Source of the DNA: Oligoflexia bacterium
GTDB taxonomy: Bacteria; Bdellovibrionota_G; JANQFH01
Length of the DNA stretch: 25,244 bases
NCBI GenBank assembly: GCA_028277945.1
Contig: JANQFH010000057.1
Span: 1-25,244, forward strand
Direction: 5' to 3'
Part shown: positions 23,627-25,244 of the stretch, piece by piece
Position numbering within the stretch: the first letter of the stretch is position 1
How the letters are laid out: each line of letters opens with the position of its first letter
The notes under the pieces: generated by a model
Told to the model about the DNA's origin: nothing
Databases searched by the model: none
The model's input: only the letters and a program-made list of their open reading frames with translations
Translations under genes and position numbers: made by a program

Positions 23627-24853
23627 TCATTGAGCCAAGCTGCTATCAATCAAAGTATCTTCTTGAGTCGAACCAAAATACTCATAGAGCAATCGACACG
23701 TGTATTCAGCAGACGTCTCTATATTGCCGCAATCCCAGGTAACCCGGTATTGTAATACAGTACCCTTTTCGTTTTTTTCCTCTTCAACCCGGTAAAATGG
23801 ATCTGTAAGTATCCATTCTAAGAATCGGAGATTTGTCAGCGTTGTTGGTTCGAGATTAAGTGATATTGAAAAAGGTGTTGTTTGGATAGTAACTCTTCGA
23901 CCAGCAGTGGTCATCGTAAAATGTGCTTCAGTATTCAAAGACATTGAAAGCAGGCGCTCGGTAATTAATTTTCGATGATAATCTTCTGGATTGCCACGAA
24001 ACCAATCGGAATACTTTTTAAAACCGGCTTCTATTCCATGAACATACTTGAGATACAGTGCGTTCAATTCGGTGGCAAAATGTGTGCCTTCGTTAAGCTG
24101 ACGTTTCGTGTCTTCCCATATCTCCTTCTGGGACTTTTTGGTGCGATATTCAAAGAAAAGTAGTTTTTCCTTTTTTGTTGTCTTAATTTGGTGTTCAAAA
24201 AATTCTAAATGTTGTTTTCTAATTTCTGGAGTTGAACCGTTCTCCTTCAGCCTCGTAATTATCCGTCGCCTTAGAATCTTTCGAAAAACGTCATATTGCT
24301 TGTCAGGGGAGATAGTTGATTTGCCGAGAAGTGACGTCTTCCATATTAGTTCTTTTAAAGGTTTTTCGTTCAGTTCTGCTATATCTCTTTCCTGCAAATT
24401 TAAGGTTCGGAAGATAGCAGTTCTCAACGCGGCCTTATCATTTATAAGTGGAAGAAAATGGTTGAGTTCCTCCATTCCCCACAACAAAATTCCTTTCTCA
24501 TTAGCCAAATTTTTAGCTTCATCGGTTATGACAACGCCATATAGAACAAATATCAACTTATCAGCTTTGATTATTTCATTCTTACCCACCCACTGAAATA
24601 TTAGATTTCTTAAAGTCAGACTTGAGCTATCGTATTGTTTACATTCAACGATGATTCTACGGTCGCCAAAATTAACAAGTACATCAATTTCGAAACCCGC
24701 TTGAAAAACGTTGCGCTTTATGTCAAATCCAGCCGATTGGAAGATTCTTTCAACAAGTAATTCCAGCATTGACCCGCGCCTGGATGAGGTGCTCCCTTCA
24801 GGAATGTGTGCATTTGATTTTTGAAGTGGGGTTTCTGAGGTTTCAGTTTGCAT
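23627..24853 (-). CDS. Mrr-type restriction endonuclease-like protein (PD-(D/E)XK nuclease)
   Basis: The 408-residue protein has an N-terminal Mrr-like nuclease domain (about residues 25-130). It contains helix residue E31 (MLELLVERIFQSAGF), D57 in GFEIDVLV and the E70-x-K72 pair in IIVECKQYD, together forming the PD-(D/E)XK active site, followed by QWVGKNEIIKADKLIFVLYG and LLWGMEELN. The remaining about 270 residues are charged and not recognised; they may select the target. ATG 24853 has GAGGAG about ten bases upstream. Base composition is clearly more AT-rich than the ribosomal block, suggesting transfer. No methylase is visible; role could be methyl-directed restriction or a defence effector. 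Confidence 0.75.
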   Translation of the reverse strand: MQTETSETPLQKSNAHIPEGSTSSRRGSMLELLVERIFQSAGFDIKRNVFQAGFEIDVLVNFGDRRIIVECKQYDSSSLTLRNLIFQWVGKNEIIKADKLIFVLYGVVITDEAKNLANEKGILLWGMEELNHFLPLINDKAALRTAIFRTLNLQERDIAELNEKPLKELIWKTSLLGKSTISPDKQYDVFRKILRRRIITRLKENGSTPEIRKQHLEFFEHQIKTTKKEKLLFFEYRTKKSQKEIWEDTKRQLNEGTHFATELNALYLKYVHGIEAGFKKYSDWFRGNPEDYHRKLITERLLSMSLNTEAHFTMTTAGRRVTIQTTPFSISLNLEPTTLTNLRFLEWILTDPFYRVEEEKNEKGTVLQYRVTWDCGNIETSAEYTCRLLYEYFGSTQEDTLIDSSLAQ

Positions 24854-24905
24854 AATAATTTCTCCTCAAAAATAAATAAATTGGTCCCATATATTTTCCC
24901 AATCA

Positions 24906-25244
24906 TTAATAGGGGCTTCCTCTTGTAATGGTGCTAGATTTCGATATCCATCCTAGCGACTCCATGTGCATCCGAATTTTTTGAAGGGATACTGGTCGGT
25001 ACTCCCAGCAGTCCACGCCTACATCAAGCGAATATGAGCCTGCTTCTGGTTCTAATTTTCCATGAGAATGACCGTAGAGGTGCCAGGAGCCATAGTGCTT
25101 GCGATCCCATACTCGCATGACGTAGTGCATGAGGGCGATTTTGATACCGCCATTGAGTGATAGGAAATGATAGTCTTTGATCCACTCGAATCTAGATTGA
25201 CAGAGCTTGTGTTCGGCTGACTTCTCGTGGTTACCCCGAATCAG
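24906..25244 (-). CDS. Calcineurin-like metallophosphoesterase, C-terminal part (N terminus outside window)
   Basis: On the - strand a frame enters from the window edge and runs 112 codons to TAA at 24906-24908. It shows two metal-binding motifs of the calcineurin-like phosphoesterases: GNHE right at the edge (RGNHEKSAEHK) and GHSHG (WHLYGHSHGKLEP), followed by SLDVGVDCWEYRPVSL. The first motifs (DxH, GDxxD) must lie beyond the window. Similar proteins are common in phages and accessory regions. It lies 52 bases upstream of the Mrr-like gene on the same strand, so they may be cotranscribed. Substrate unknown. Confidence 0.85.
   Translation of the reverse strand: MIRGNHEKSAEHKLCQSRFEWIKDYHFLSLNGGIKIALMHYVMRVWDRKHYGSWHLYGHSHGKLEPEAGSYSLDVGVDCWEYRPVSLQKIRMHMESLGWISKSSTITRGSPY

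Noticed and set aside
24108-24596. 162-residue open frame on the + strand
   Set aside because: Antisense to the Mrr-like gene; serine/phenylalanine-rich composition is the expected complement of its lysine/glutamate codons.

Overview
The window is bacterial chromosome and is dominated by one long, tightly packed ribosomal-protein block on the + strand (about 1-14160). It is the fused S10 / spc / alpha operon order: end of tuf, S10, L4, L23, L2, S19, L22, S3, L16, L29, S17, L14, L24, L5, S14 (zinc form), S8, L6, L18, S5, L30, L15, secY, adk, map, L36, S13, S11, S4, rpoA, L17. The order, the secY-adk-map insertion and the protein sequences suit a Gram-negative bacterium of the former Deltaproteobacteria (Desulfobacterota, possibly the Desulfobulbales). 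That placement is inference from gene content and style, not from a search. Two members expected in this order are missing: rplC (L3) between S10 and L4, and infA (IF-1) between map and rpmJ. Many genes start with GTG or TTG and overlap by 1-4 bases, so translational coupling is likely throughout.

After L17, which carries a 62-residue lysine-rich tail, comes a peptidoglycan-recognition/amidase-type reading frame. Its homology runs upstream of its first usable start codon. Next are purQ on the - strand, coaE on the + strand, and two tandem exported amidohydrolases (the first a predicted lipoprotein). These end convergently against a four-CBS-domain protein on the - strand, with a 44-base overlap of coding 3' ends.

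A divergent promoter region (19885-20114) separates the CBS protein from a two-gene + strand unit: a Lon-like AAA/serine-lysine protease and a two-domain UspA-like protein. The region is framed by two inverted copies of a 19-base sequence, which suggests shared control. Together these three genes look like a stress or energy-sensing and proteolysis module.

From 23314 on the character changes. A 313-base gene-free stretch carries four hairpins, including a perfect 20-bp stem with a 3-base loop. It is followed by two visibly more AT-rich - strand genes: an Mrr-type PD-(D/E)XK nuclease and the C-terminal part of a calcineurin-like metallophosphoesterase that runs off the window. This end looks like an accessory, possibly acquired, region. 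No rRNA, tRNA, CRISPR array or insertion sequence was seen.
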